A DNA stretch of 64,000 nt from Fundicoccus_A sp052115865 (GCF_052115865.1 NZ_JBQKME010000001.1:372001-436000); one strand, 5' to 3'. Shown: positions 18,385 to 26,493, counted from the stretch's first letter. Translations and numbers: made by a program. Notes: generated from the letters alone by a model not told the origin.

Positions 18385-18641
18385 CCTTACTGAATGCGAT
18401 TTTTGAACGATATGATGCTGAATCCGAAGTCATTTTAGGAGCGCAATTCTTATCTACTGAAGATATTACTTATGCTGCTAATATTTTATCTTTAGCTATT
18501 ACAGCTCAAATGACTGTAACCGATTTAGCCCAAGCTGATTTCTTCTTCCAACCTGGCTTTAGTCGTCCATGGCATTTCTTAAATGTATTAGCTATGAGAG
18601 CGCAAGGTAAAACATACGGTTCAACTAAAATGTTGTTCTAA
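18360..18641 (+). pseudogene. C-terminal remnant of a pyridine nucleotide-disulfide oxidoreductase (NADH oxidase type)
   Basis: In a different frame from the ABC remnant, codons from about 18360 to the TAA at 18639-18641 encode GKKAYALTLLNAIFERY, ITYAANILSLAITAQMTV and DLAQADFFFQPGFSRPW. This is the dimerisation-domain end of NADH oxidase/CoA-disulfide reductase-type flavoproteins. All FAD- and NAD-binding parts are gone. The junction directly abuts the truncated ABC gene, so a deletion probably joined the two. The native terminator still follows. It has no start of its own and should be non-functional. Confidence 0.8.
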
Positions 18642-18650
18642 TCCAAGTCA

Positions 18651-18687
18651 AATAGTCGGTCTAATTTTAGGTCGTCTATTTTTTTAC
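18651..18687 (+). terminator. Terminator behind the oxidoreductase remnant
   Basis: AATAGtCGGTCTAA pairs, with one mismatch and two G-T pairs, with TTAGGTCGtCTATT, followed by TTTTT. Confidence 0.6.
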
Positions 18688-18751
18688 AATCATATGTTAT
18701 ACTTATTAATGAATGTAATAAGCAGTGATATTTATTTAAAGGGGTGGTTTA

Positions 18752-19447
18752 ATGGAAGCTAATCAAATCCATACACATGCAAATTGTGTCCGTTTGGTTC
18801 CGATTTTTAATCATTTAGATGAAGCTTCGATGATGAAAGTGGCGGAAAAGGCGCACCATAAAGGATTAAAACGCGGGGAGTATTTGTATCAGGCGACTGA
18901 CGCAGATGATTCTGTTTATATTGTGCACAAGGGACAGGTTCGGATTTTTCATTTGTCTGAATCGGGGAAAGAGCAGCTGATTCGGGTGTTGAATCCAGGG
19001 GATTTCACGGGTGAATGGACTATATTTTCGACCGATGCTTATCATGAGCACTATGCCGAGGCGACAAGGAATTCGGCAATTTGTGCGATTAATCGTAATG
19101 ACTTGTTGGAACTGTTAAAAGAATATCCAGAAATTTCGATGGAAATATTGTCTTCAATGTCGGATCGTTTGCAGCAATCTGAAAGACAGACGGCTTCAGT
19201 AGCAACGGAACCTGTGACGAATCGGATTATTTATTATTTAGAAAATCTTGCTGGGGCTGATTCGGAGGATGATGCAACGGTTACTTTGCCTATGACACGT
19301 CGAGATTTGGCTTCATATTTAGGAACCACCCCGGAAACGTTGAGCCGTCGGTTTAAAGATTTAGAAACTAGTGGCTTGATCGAGCAACTGCCAAAAAATA
19401 CTATTCGGATTCCGAGTATTGAAGAATTGCTCTTCGCCACTGAATAA
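18752..19447 (+). CDS. Crp/Fnr family redox regulator, FLP-like
   Basis: A 231-residue regulator with an N-terminal cyclic-nucleotide-like domain (about 15-125), a dimer helix and a C-terminal winged helix (about 170-225). The recognition helix TPETLSRRF carries the E-x-x-S-R pattern that contacts TTGA half-sites in FNR-type proteins. Cys12 (NCVRLVPIF) and Cys111 (AICAIN) correspond in position to the disulfide pair of Lactobacillus casei FLP, so it may sense redox state; no iron-sulfur cysteine cluster is seen. Two perfect TTGAC-N4-GTCAA sites lie downstream at 20080 and 22390, in front of the metal-handling genes that follow, and are its likely targets. ATG after AAAGGGG; a copy of the frequent 11-mer lies just upstream. 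Confidence 0.88.
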   Translation: MEANQIHTHANCVRLVPIFNHLDEASMMKVAEKAHHKGLKRGEYLYQATDADDSVYIVHKGQVRIFHLSESGKEQLIRVLNPGDFTGEWTIFSTDAYHEHYAEATRNSAICAINRNDLLELLKEYPEISMEILSSMSDRLQQSERQTASVATEPVTNRIIYYLENLAGADSEDDATVTLPMTRRDLASYLGTTPETLSRRFKDLETSGLIEQLPKNTIRIPSIEELLFATE

Positions 19448-19536
19448 ATAATTCTGTCTCCTTAGAACATATTATTTGTAATGGTTATAAATAACTGTTA
19501 AAGTATAGATATAATCAAACAAGGAGGAATTTATTG

Positions 19537-19998
19537 ATGGCAAGTACAGAAGTAAAAGACTTTTTGAACACAGTAGTAGCAACGCAAGGTGTTTTATATA
19601 CCCGTTTACACCAATTTCATTGGTTTATAAAAGGGTCACATTTCTTCACGCTACATGAAAAATTTGAAGAATTGTATGACGAAACAACTGAAAATATGGA
19701 CGTTGTGGCAGAACGTTTATTAGCTATTGGTGGTCAACCCTACGCAACGCTAAAAGAGTTTCTTGAGCATTCAGTCATTGATGAAAGAGTGGAAGATAAA
19801 AATCTTTCTCAAGATGAAATGGTTGAAGCGGTTGTAAAAGACCTAGAAACCATTGTGGCATCTCTTCAAGAAGGAATCAAATTGACAGACGAGCATGAAG
19901 ATTATCCTTCAAATGATATGCTTATTGAAATTAAAACAGGTCTAGATAAACATATTTGGATGCTTAAAGGATATTTAGGCAAACCAGCGGATGCTTAA
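19537..19998 (+). CDS. dps: Dps-like ferritin (DNA starvation/iron-storage protein)
   Basis: About 153 residues of a Dps-type four-helix ferritin. It would oxidise and store iron with peroxide and limit hydroxyl-radical damage in the cytoplasm. The ferroxidase motif is seen in QFHWFIKGSHFFTLHEKFEELYDE (His and Asp/Glu ligands of the inter-subunit site), followed by ERLLAIGGQP. ATG at 19537 is preferred over the adjacent TTG (19534); GGAGG ends nine bases before the ATG. TATAAT lies upstream, but no FLP-type operator is seen in its promoter. It sits between the Crp/Fnr gene and the metal-ATPase operon and ends in a strong terminator. Confidence 0.9.
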   Translation: MASTEVKDFLNTVVATQGVLYTRLHQFHWFIKGSHFFTLHEKFEELYDETTENMDVVAERLLAIGGQPYATLKEFLEHSVIDERVEDKNLSQDEMVEAVVKDLETIVASLQEGIKLTDEHEDYPSNDMLIEIKTGLDKHIWMLKGYLGKPADA

Positions 19999-20017
19999 TT
20001 AAATAAATAACAACGAT

Positions 20018-20062
20018 AAAGCCCTAGAAGATAGTCAAAACACTATTTTCTAGGGCTTTTTT
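20018..20062 (+). terminator. Intrinsic terminator after dps
   Basis: AAAGCCCTAGAA pairs with TTCTAGGGCTTTTTT across a loop that itself holds a short stem. It isolates dps from the next promoter. Confidence 0.9.
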
Positions 20063-20079
20063 ATGTTTATTGACAAAAG

Positions 20080-20121
20080 TTGACGTAGGTCAATTTCAAG
20101 TCAAGGTTGGCGGGCTATAAT
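20080..20121 (+). promoter_or_regulatory. FNR/FLP-type operator and -10 box upstream of the ScdA-like gene
   Basis: TTGACGTAGGTCAA at 20080-20093 has perfect 5-base inverted arms around N4. TATAAT follows at 20116-20121 and no good -35 box is present. With a start site about 7 bases after the -10 box, the operator is centred near -41.5, the classical class II activator position of Crp/Fnr proteins. The same spacing recurs at 22390-22431. Confidence 0.8.
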
Positions 20122-20154
20122 GAAATTACAAAATCAAAGAAAGAGGTAAATGAA

Positions 20155-20454
20155 ATGACAACATTAACATTCGAACAAGCAAAAGAGAAAAACTTTGAGA
20201 GATTAGCACAATTTACGCCAATCGTCGCACGTGTACACGGGAAGAATCATCCTGAATTTTTCAAGGTGAAAAAATTATGGGAGTCAATTCATGAAAAATC
20301 CATGGCAGCTGGAAATGATATGCCAGAGTTGGATGATGAGTTTAGTCAATTACGTGCGATTACAGATGGCTATACGGTACCAGCGGATACATGTGAAAGT
20401 TACGAGGCTGTTTATCATATGCTAGAAGAAGTAGACGCAGCTTACCAAGCTTAA
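20155..20454 (+). CDS. Small ScdA/RIC-like (hemerythrin-type) protein
   Basis: About 99 residues. ARVHGKNHPEF and YTVPADTCESYEAVYHMLEEVD resemble two segments of the iron-sulfur repair protein ScdA/RIC (VHGPNHP and the later E-A-C-x-x-x-x-x-VY region), but the protein is far shorter and lacks the full set of histidine ligands. A role in iron or redox stress is a guess from this and from its neighbours. ATG 20155 is chosen because AAAGAGG lies just before it; an earlier TTG lies inside the promoter. It is the first gene behind the operator at 20080 and is followed after 25 bases by the P-type ATPase gene. Confidence 0.6.
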   Translation: MTTLTFEQAKEKNFERLAQFTPIVARVHGKNHPEFFKVKKLWESIHEKSMAAGNDMPELDDEFSQLRAITDGYTVPADTCESYEAVYHMLEEVDAAYQA

Positions 20455-20479
20455 ATAGAAAAGATTATAGGAGGATAAA

Positions 20480-22378
20480 ATGCAAAAATTTATTTTGAGT
20501 CATAAAAATCTTATTACATTACTTAGTGGGATACTCATTGCGATTGGTTTTATTGCACATTTTGGTTTTAGTAATGAAATGGTGTTTAATGTGGCATTTA
20601 TTATTGCTTCAATTATTGGAGTTGCGCCGATTGCGCTTCAAGCCATCAGTGCCTTAAAGGTAAAAGTTGTTAGTATCGATGTGTTAGTTACCATCGCTGT
20701 AATTGGAGCATTTTTCATCCAAAATTATGAAGAATCGGCGATTGTTACCTTCTTGTTTTTATTTGGTGCTTGGTTAGAAGCTCGTACCTTAAATTCAACT
20801 CGTTCAGCTATTAAAGAGTTAACAGAGATGGCTCCTGAAGTAGCCTTTAAGCAAATGGAAAATGGTGAATTTGAAGAAGTAGATATTTGGGATGTCGATG
20901 AAGGCGATATTTTACAAGTTCGAACCGGTGGTAAAGTTCCGGTTGATGGGACGGTTATCGTTGGTGAAGGTCATGTCAATGAAGCCAGTATAACCGGAGA
21001 AGCCGATCCGGTTCGTAAAGAAGTCGATTCAGATGTTTTTGCGGGAACAATTTTAGAAAATGGGACCGTTCAAATCCGTGCGAACCGGGTTGGGGAAGAT
21101 ACAACTTTTGGTAAAATTATCGAATTAGTTGAAGAAGCACAAGACTCCAAATCAGAAGCAGAGCGATTTATTGATCAGTTTTCAAAATGGTATACACCAG
21201 CAGTCTTGATTTTATCGCTTGTCGTCTGGTTCATCACGAAAGACATTGAATTAGCCATTACTATTTTAGTGCTGGGTTGTCCTGGTGCCTTGGTTATTGG
21301 TGTGCCGGTTTCAAACGTAGCAGGAATTGGAAATGGCGCACGCCATGGAGTTTTATTAAAAGGATCGGAAGTAATCCGAGATTTCAGTCATGTTGATACG
21401 ATTTTATTTGATAAAACTGGAACATTAACTGTCGGGAACCCTGAAGTGGCAGAATCTAAAACATATGGTGATGCAAAGCAGTCTTTAAGTTACTTAGCCA
21501 GCGTCGAAAAAGAGTCCGACCATCCTTTAGCAAAAGCCGTCTTATCCGAATTAGGCGACATCCAAATTTATGATGTTGAAGAAACAGATGTTGTCAAAGG
21601 TGGCGGGATTGTTGCCCAAGTTGACGGTCATCGTGTGGCGGTAGGTAATGTTGCCTTGATGGAAAAGGAAAATGTGGTTTTAAGTACCGAAGCACGTCGT
21701 GATGTTGAAGCCTTTGAAAGACGTGGAAACTCATTAGTGTTAACAGCCGTTGATGGTGAGTTGAAATCCTTAATGGGAATTCGCGATCAAATTCGTCCTG
21801 GTGTCAAGCAGGATTTACAAGCAATGCGTGACTTAGGCGTTAAAAACTTAGTGGTTTTATCTGGTGATAATCAAGGTACTGTTGATTTAGTTGCAAAAGA
21901 ATTAGGTTTGACCGAAGCGCATGGAAACCTGTTGCCAGAAGATAAGTCGGCTTACTTGAAGAAATTACAAGAACAAGGTCAAATTGTCGCCTTTGTTGGT
22001 GATGGGGTTAACGACAGCCCATCCTTAGCTCTGGCAGATATTGGGATTGCGATGGGAGCAGGAACCGACGTTGCAATCGAAACATCTGATGTTGTTTTGA
22101 TGAATTCAGATATGAGTCGCTTGCCACATGCCATTGGCTTAACCAAAGCGATCTTTAGAAATATGTTACAAAACATTATTATCGCTATTGGTGTTGTGCT
22201 CGTCTTATTAGCAAGTGTCTTCTACAGTGACTGGATGAATATGTCCATCGGAATGTTAGTCCATGAAGGAAGTATCTTAGTCGTTATTTTAAATGGTATG
22301 CGTTTGTTAAGATATCGCTTGAAAGAAAAAGGCAGCACTAAACAAGTGACAATCAAAGAACCAACCACCGCAAAATAA
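20480..22378 (+). CDS. P1B-type heavy-metal-translocating ATPase with CPG motif
   Basis: A 632-residue P-type ATPase with the P1B layout. Motifs are SITGE (170-174), DKTGTLT with phosphorylated Asp311, the ESDHPL segment typical of metal pumps, and GDGVND near residue 510. The transmembrane metal site reads LGCPGAL, Cys267-Pro-Gly269, instead of CPC, CPH or SPC, so its metal cannot be assigned by analogy with the usual subgroups. No metal-binding domain precedes the first helix; two free CPSC domains are encoded just downstream instead. ATG after TAGGAGG. It shares the FLP-type operator at 20080 with the small upstream gene, which suggests a metal exporter induced by redox or metal stress. 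Confidence 0.88.
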   Translation: MQKFILSHKNLITLLSGILIAIGFIAHFGFSNEMVFNVAFIIASIIGVAPIALQAISALKVKVVSIDVLVTIAVIGAFFIQNYEESAIVTFLFLFGAWLEARTLNSTRSAIKELTEMAPEVAFKQMENGEFEEVDIWDVDEGDILQVRTGGKVPVDGTVIVGEGHVNEASITGEADPVRKEVDSDVFAGTILENGTVQIRANRVGEDTTFGKIIELVEEAQDSKSEAERFIDQFSKWYTPAVLILSLVVWFITKDIELAITILVLGCPGALVIGVPVSNVAGIGNGARHGVLLKGSEVIRDFSHVDTILFDKTGTLTVGNPEVAESKTYGDAKQSLSYLASVEKESDHPLAKAVLSELGDIQIYDVEETDVVKGGGIVAQVDGHRVAVGNVALMEKENVVLSTEARRDVEAFERRGNSLVLTAVDGELKSLMGIRDQIRPGVKQDLQAMRDLGVKNLVVLSGDNQGTVDLVAKELGLTEAHGNLLPEDKSAYLKKLQEQGQIVAFVGDGVNDSPSLALADIGIAMGAGTDVAIETSDVVLMNSDMSRLPHAIGLTKAIFRNMLQNIIIAIGVVLVLLASVFYSDWMNMSIGMLVHEGSILVVILNGMRLLRYRLKEKGSTKQVTIKEPTTAK

Positions 22379-22389
22379 ATATCTCAAAC

Positions 22390-22431
22390 TTGACCTAGGT
22401 CAATTCTTACAATTCACTTAGGGAGTATACT
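22390..22431 (+). promoter_or_regulatory. FNR/FLP-type operator and -10 box upstream of the metallochaperone genes
   Basis: TTGACCTAGGTCAA at 22390-22403 is a fully palindromic 14-mer. The -10 box TATACT is at 22426-22431. The distance from operator centre to the end of the -10 box is 34.5 bases, exactly as in the 20080 promoter. Probable binding site of the FLP-like regulator at 18752. Confidence 0.8.
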
Positions 22432-22473
22432 ATAGTTGTAATCAATAAAAATACATTTAAAGGAGAATGAAAT

Positions 22474-22707
22474 ATGCAAACAGCTAATATCCAATTAGAA
22501 ACTTTAACTTGTCCATCATGTCTACAAAAAATCGAAGGTGCTGTCAGTTCACTTAAAGGGATCAATAAAGATAGTTTGAAAGTGTTGTTCAATGCCAGCC
22601 GTGTTAAAGTTGACTTTAATGGTGACGAAATTTCAATCGACGAGATCGAAAAAGCCATCCGTGACTTAGGTTATGACGTTTTAAAGTCACGTGTGAAAGC
22701 AGCTTAA
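22474..22707 (+). CDS. Heavy-metal-associated (HMA) domain metallochaperone
   Basis: A 77-residue single HMA fold (beta-alpha-beta-beta-alpha-beta). The metal-binding motif is CPSC in LETLTCPSCLQKIEGAV, near the N-terminus as in CopZ-type chaperones, and the C-terminal half VDFNGDEISIDEIEKAIRDLGYDV is typical. It should carry a metal ion to the CPG ATPase encoded upstream. ATG after AAAGGAG. Transcribed from its own FLP-type promoter at 22390 together with the following paralogue. Confidence 0.85.
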   Translation: MQTANIQLETLTCPSCLQKIEGAVSSLKGINKDSLKVLFNASRVKVDFNGDEISIDEIEKAIRDLGYDVLKSRVKAA

Positions 22708-22716
22708 GTTTGGAGA

Positions 22717-22929
22717 ATGACACAAGTTACTTTACAATTTGAAAAGCTAACTTGTCCGTCATGTATGCAAAAAATTATCGATACCATCTCAGCCTTAACG
22801 GGAATCGCGAAGATAAAAATATTATTTAATTCAAGTAAAGCCCGAATTATTTATAATGAAGCAGGGATCACCGAAAAAGAAATACTGCATAAAATAAATG
22901 AAATAGGTTATGAAGCAGTTAAAATTTAA
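22717..22929 (+). CDS. Second HMA domain metallochaperone
   Basis: A 70-residue paralogue of the preceding protein, with CPSC in FEKLTCPSCMQKIIDTI and a C-terminal EILHKINEIGYEAVKI. It begins 9 bases after the upstream stop, with GGAG four bases before an ATG. Two non-identical chaperones next to one pump suggest either two metals or a relay. A terminator follows. Confidence 0.82.
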   Translation: MTQVTLQFEKLTCPSCMQKIIDTISALTGIAKIKILFNSSKARIIYNEAGITEKEILHKINEIGYEAVKI

Positions 22930-22933
22930 ATAA

Positions 22934-22975
22934 AACGCGTCAATCCAAGAAGTAAGTGGATTGGCGTGTTTTTTT
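22934..22975 (+). terminator. Intrinsic terminator after the HMA genes
   Basis: ACGCGTCAATCCA pairs with TGGATTGGCGTG (one G-T pair), followed by TTTTTTT. Confidence 0.88.
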
Positions 22976-23023
22976 ATGGGGATATTTATTTAGAAAAAGG
23001 AAGATATTGATTGAAAATTTATG

Positions 23024-23037
23024 TGTAATCGTTTACA
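23024..23037 (+). promoter_or_regulatory. Catabolite-responsive element (cre), full consensus match
   Basis: TGTAATCGTTTACA fits TGWAANCGNTNWCA at every position and lies inside the palindrome GTGTAA-N4-TTACAC (23023-23038). It is 62 bases upstream of the serine hydrolase gene, so CcpA control, or control by another LacI-family regulator, of the 23099-25084 unit is likely. Confidence 0.75.
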
Positions 23038-23098
23038 CTTATAAATAAGTACTTAATCCATAATAAATATCTCTGCTGTTAGGCAAAAGGAGACGAAT

Positions 23099-23989
23099 AT
23101 GTTAACGGAATTTGTTAAAGCTGTTGAGCAATCAAGTAATCGCGTCAATTCAATTTATCTTGTTGATGCGGAAAAAGTTGTTGAGCAATATGAGTGGACA
23201 CAAGGAAAACAAGCTTTTCATTCGATTGGGAAAACCTTCGCTGGTTTATGTCTGGGTTTTGCCTTAGAAGAAAAGATTATTCTTTACGATGAAAGTTTAG
23301 TTGACTTGTTTCCAGAATTAGTGACAGATGAAAATCAAGATATTTTGGCCCGCGTGAAGGTGCCGCACTTGGCGTCTATGTCCATGGGGCAATCTAATGG
23401 GCAATTAATGATGGATGTGCGACCGTCTCTTAAGGAAAAGGATTGGGCACAATATGTGTTTAACCAGCCATTTGATTTAGAAGCAGGCCATCATTTTACT
23501 TATACCAATGCTGGTTTTTATTTATTAGTTCGTGCTATTCAACAAAGAACAGCTTTGTCAATTAATGAATTTTTAAAAGAACGGTTATATCAACCATTAG
23601 GAATTGAAGATATTGAATGGGAAAAAGACCCACTTGGTTTTGATTTTGTTGCAGGAGGCATTGTAACAAAGCCCGCAACACTTATACAACTGGCAAAATT
23701 ATTTATTAATAAAGGAGTGATTGATGGTCAGACAATTGTAAATCCAGACTGGTTAACCCAAATGGCCAAGCCGCAAAATACTCATGTTGTTACGAATTCT
23801 TATACGGATTTTTATGGGATTGGCTTATGGGGAGATAGCCGTAAAAATTATTATCGGGCTGACGGGGCTTTTGGACAGTTAATAATGGTTTTTCCTGAGT
23901 TTGAAAAGAGTGTTGTAATTGCTTCAGAAGAAGCAGATATTGGGTTTTTACTTCATTTAGTTTTTGAAACCATAGTATCAAAATTTTAA
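23099..23989 (+). CDS. Serine hydrolase of the beta-lactamase/PBP-like family
   Basis: A 296-residue class C beta-lactamase-like hydrolase. SIGK in FHSIGKTFAGL (residues about 41-51) is the S-x-x-K nucleophile motif, and YTNAGF supplies the Y-x-N element. There is no signal peptide or transmembrane segment, so it acts in the cytoplasm, where relatives work as esterases or amidases rather than on beta-lactams. ATG after AAAGGAG. It lies 21 bases before the GH172 gene, shares the upstream cre site, and probably helps process the same carbon source. The substrate is unknown. Confidence 0.75.
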   Translation: MLTEFVKAVEQSSNRVNSIYLVDAEKVVEQYEWTQGKQAFHSIGKTFAGLCLGFALEEKIILYDESLVDLFPELVTDENQDILARVKVPHLASMSMGQSNGQLMMDVRPSLKEKDWAQYVFNQPFDLEAGHHFTYTNAGFYLLVRAIQQRTALSINEFLKERLYQPLGIEDIEWEKDPLGFDFVAGGIVTKPATLIQLAKLFINKGVIDGQTIVNPDWLTQMAKPQNTHVVTNSYTDFYGIGLWGDSRKNYYRADGAFGQLIMVFPEFEKSVVIASEEADIGFLLHLVFETIVSKF

Positions 23990-24010
23990 TCAGAATAAGG
24001 AGTTTTAGAC

Positions 24011-25084
24011 ATGCAATTTATGGGAAATATGATGAGCAACTTGTCGTTAATTACAGATGCAAAAACACGTTCCATTAGTCCTGAGAATTTTACGGGTGAA
24101 AAAGGTAAGGGCGGTATGGCAACCGAAGGAACTGGGCAAGGTCCAGCTCGCGACTTAGGGGTTGGCTGGAAAGTATCCCCTTCGATTATGGTGCAACCTA
24201 ATTCAACGGTTACTTTGGCTGAAATCGAAGGACCTGGCGCCATTCAACATATTTGGTTAACTTGCTTCCCACCATTTTGGCGCAGTGCGATTTTAAGAAT
24301 GTATTGGGATGGCGAAGAGCATCCGTCGGTTGAAGTGCCAATTGGTGATTTCTTTGCGAATGGTTGGACGGAGCGCGTTAATGTTAATTCGTTACCGATT
24401 GCCGTGAATCCTGCAGGCGGGATGAATTCTTATTGGGAAATGCCGTTTAAGAAATCTGCCAAAATCACAGTGGAAAGTTTAGCGACAGAGGAGTTTCCTT
24501 TATATTACCAGATTGATTATAGTTTAATGGAAATCCCTGAAAACACAGGTTACTTCCATGCCCAATGGCGCCGTAGCAATCCACTTCCATATAAAACTGA
24601 ACATGTTTTAGTGGATGGCATTAAAGGTAAAGGCCAATATGTTGGTACTTATATTGCTTGGGGTGTCAATAATACTGGCTGGTGGGGCGAAGGTGAAATT
24701 AAGTTCTACATGGATGGTGATGATGAGTTCGCGACTATTGTAGGAACTGGAACGGAAGATTACTTTGGGGGTGCTTGGAACTTTGAACATCCACATGGTG
24801 AATACGGGACCTACTCTACACCGTTTCTGGGGATGCCACAGGTCATTAAACCAGATGGTTTATACCGTAGCCAACAACGGTTTGGCATGTATCGTTGGCA
24901 CGTACTCGATCCAATTCGTTTTGAAGAGGATTTAAAAGTGACCATTCAAGCATTGGGCTGGCGTTCAGAAGGCCGTTACTTGCCACTTCAAGACGACATC
25001 GCTTCTACTGTTTTCTGGTACCAACAAGAACCACATCAAAAATTTGATTTAGATTTATCTAAGGATCATTTAGAAGTAATTTAG
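24011..25084 (+). CDS. DUF2961 / GH172 family glycoside hydrolase
   Basis: A 357-residue DUF2961 protein. Characterised members (CAZy GH172) act on alpha-D-fructofuranosides or alpha-D-arabinofuranosides and assemble as multimers. Family features are GPGAIQHIWLT (residues 77-87), YWDGEEHPSVEVPIGDFF and GTGTEDYFGGAW (about residues 247-258). No signal peptide. ATG after AAGGAG. It follows the serine hydrolase in one short operon behind a cre site and ends in a terminator. The sugar is unknown; a furanoside is the family-based expectation. Confidence 0.85.
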   Translation: MQFMGNMMSNLSLITDAKTRSISPENFTGEKGKGGMATEGTGQGPARDLGVGWKVSPSIMVQPNSTVTLAEIEGPGAIQHIWLTCFPPFWRSAILRMYWDGEEHPSVEVPIGDFFANGWTERVNVNSLPIAVNPAGGMNSYWEMPFKKSAKITVESLATEEFPLYYQIDYSLMEIPENTGYFHAQWRRSNPLPYKTEHVLVDGIKGKGQYVGTYIAWGVNNTGWWGEGEIKFYMDGDDEFATIVGTGTEDYFGGAWNFEHPHGEYGTYSTPFLGMPQVIKPDGLYRSQQRFGMYRWHVLDPIRFEEDLKVTIQALGWRSEGRYLPLQDDIASTVFWYQQEPHQKFDLDLSKDHLEVI

Positions 25085-25096
25085 AAAATAAATATC

Positions 25097-25132
25097 GTCG
25101 ACACTTATTTTGTAATAGGTGTCGATTTTTTA
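25097..25132 (+). terminator. Intrinsic terminator after the GH172 gene
   Basis: TCGACACTTAT pairs with ATAGGTGTCGA, followed by TTTTT. Confidence 0.87.
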
Positions 25133-25164
25133 GTGGCGTATAAGGCGGGAGTTATCAGGTGAAA

Positions 25165-25180
25165 GCAGAGATATTTATTT
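25165..25180 (+). repeat. Representative intergenic copy of the GCAGRGATATTTATTT word
   Basis: GCAGAGATATTTATTT is a full-length copy of the short word that recurs in this window. I find about 21 exact copies of the 11-base core on both strands, in gaps and in genes, and further partial copies. Other extended copies are at 4089, 18722, 52010 and 62236; the last two are on the minus strand. Confidence 0.7.
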
Positions 25181-25229
25181 TGGGGATTTGGATTGGTTTT
25201 GGTAAACTATTTATGAAAGGTTGGTGTAG

Positions 25230-26207
25230 ATGAAAAAACGTCAGTTAGGGAGTTTAAAGGTGTCGGAGATGGGGTTTGGCTGTATGGGGTTGAACCATCA
25301 CAGAGGGCTAGCCAAAGACCGCAATGAAATGATCAAAGTGGTGCAGCATGCATTTGATTTGGGTGTAACACATTTTGATACGGCTGAAGTATATGGACCG
25401 TATACGAATGAAGAAATTGTTGCGGAAGCCATTAAGCCGTTTCGTCATGAGATTCAATTGGCGACTAAAGGTGGTTTTAAGATAAATGGGCAGGACTATT
25501 ATCCCGATAGTCGCCGTGGTACTTTACGGAATGCGATTGAAGGTTCGTTACGGCGGTTAAAAACGGACTACATTGATCTGTATTATATTCATCGGGTGGA
25601 TCCAAATACGCCGATTGAAGAAGTGGCGGAAACAATGAGTCAGTTTAAAAAAGAAGGTAAATTATTGCATTGGGGCTTGTCGGAAGCCAGTGCAGATACG
25701 ATCCGTCGCGCACATGCGGTATTGCCTTTGACAGCAGTTCAAAGTGAGTATTCCATTTGGTGGCGTGAATTGGAGAAAGAAATTTTTCCAACTTTGGAGG
25801 AATTGCAAATTGGATTAGTCGCCTACAGTCCATTAGGTCGTGGATTTTTAACAGGTAAATTGTCTCGAGCCGATATTAGTAGTGAAAATGATAATCGTGC
25901 AGAATTGCCTCGATTCACGGAAGAAGCCTTTGAAGCCAATCAAGTGGTGCTCGACCTATTGGAATCTATTGCCAAGGAAAAAGGAGCAACCATTGCGCAA
26001 ATTGCATTGGCATGGGTCATGGCACAAAGAAATTATATTGTTCCGATTCCTGGAACAACCAAATTACACCGTGTGGACGAAAATGTTAGGGCAGTGAATA
26101 TTGAATTTTCTAAAGATGAAATGACTGAAATAAATACCACTGTCGATCAACTTGAAATTATGGGCGATCGCTATAATAGTGAGCAAACTGATCGCGTTGG
26201 GAAATAA
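25230..26207 (+). CDS. Aldo/keto reductase
   Basis: A 325-residue NADP-dependent aldo/keto reductase of the TIM-barrel family. The catalytic Asp and Tyr lie in HFDTAEVYGPYTNEE (about residues 48-62), Lys in LATKGGF and His in YIHRVDP. The cofactor segment VPIPGTTKLHRVDENVRA is near the end. Substrate is not predictable. ATG after AAAGGTTGG; it stands alone behind a terminator and a copy of the frequent 11-mer. The plus-strand gene is followed by a gap containing repeats and a tRNA gene on the opposite strand. Confidence 0.9.
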   Translation: MKKRQLGSLKVSEMGFGCMGLNHHRGLAKDRNEMIKVVQHAFDLGVTHFDTAEVYGPYTNEEIVAEAIKPFRHEIQLATKGGFKINGQDYYPDSRRGTLRNAIEGSLRRLKTDYIDLYYIHRVDPNTPIEEVAETMSQFKKEGKLLHWGLSEASADTIRRAHAVLPLTAVQSEYSIWWRELEKEIFPTLEELQIGLVAYSPLGRGFLTGKLSRADISSENDNRAELPRFTEEAFEANQVVLDLLESIAKEKGATIAQIALAWVMAQRNYIVPIPGTTKLHRVDENVRAVNIEFSKDEMTEINTTVDQLEIMGDRYNSEQTDRVGK

Positions 26208-26301
26208 GATTGCTTGATAGGAGCCATGTATGGAGACATATGTGGCTTTTTAGTTTGTTTATGAGTGGAGCGGTGGAGGATTTGTTGGGTGAGGAGGTGC
26301 G

Positions 26302-26470
26302 CTCGGATGAAATGGGTGTTTCATCCGAGCGCAGTTGATTCCCTCGGATGAAATGGGTGTTTCTTCCGAGCGCGGTTGGTTCGCTCGTTTGAAATAGTCG
26401 TTTCATCCGAGCGCGGTTGGTTCCCTCGGATGAAATGGGTGTTTCATCCGAGCGCCGCTGTCACCTCGCT
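26302..26470. repeat. Tandem palindromic repeat array, family C (about four units of 41 bases)
   Basis: Units begin at 26302, 26343, 26384, 26425 and (degenerate) 26465. Each carries a 13-base inverted repeat, CGCTCGGATGAAA and TTTCATCCGAGCG, around a 6-base loop, then a 10-base linker of the GGTTGGTTCC type. Copies differ by point changes. The same family recurs at 62535. No coding role is apparent. Confidence 0.85.
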
Positions 26471-26493
26471 TGAAAGTGATATTTATTTGAAAA

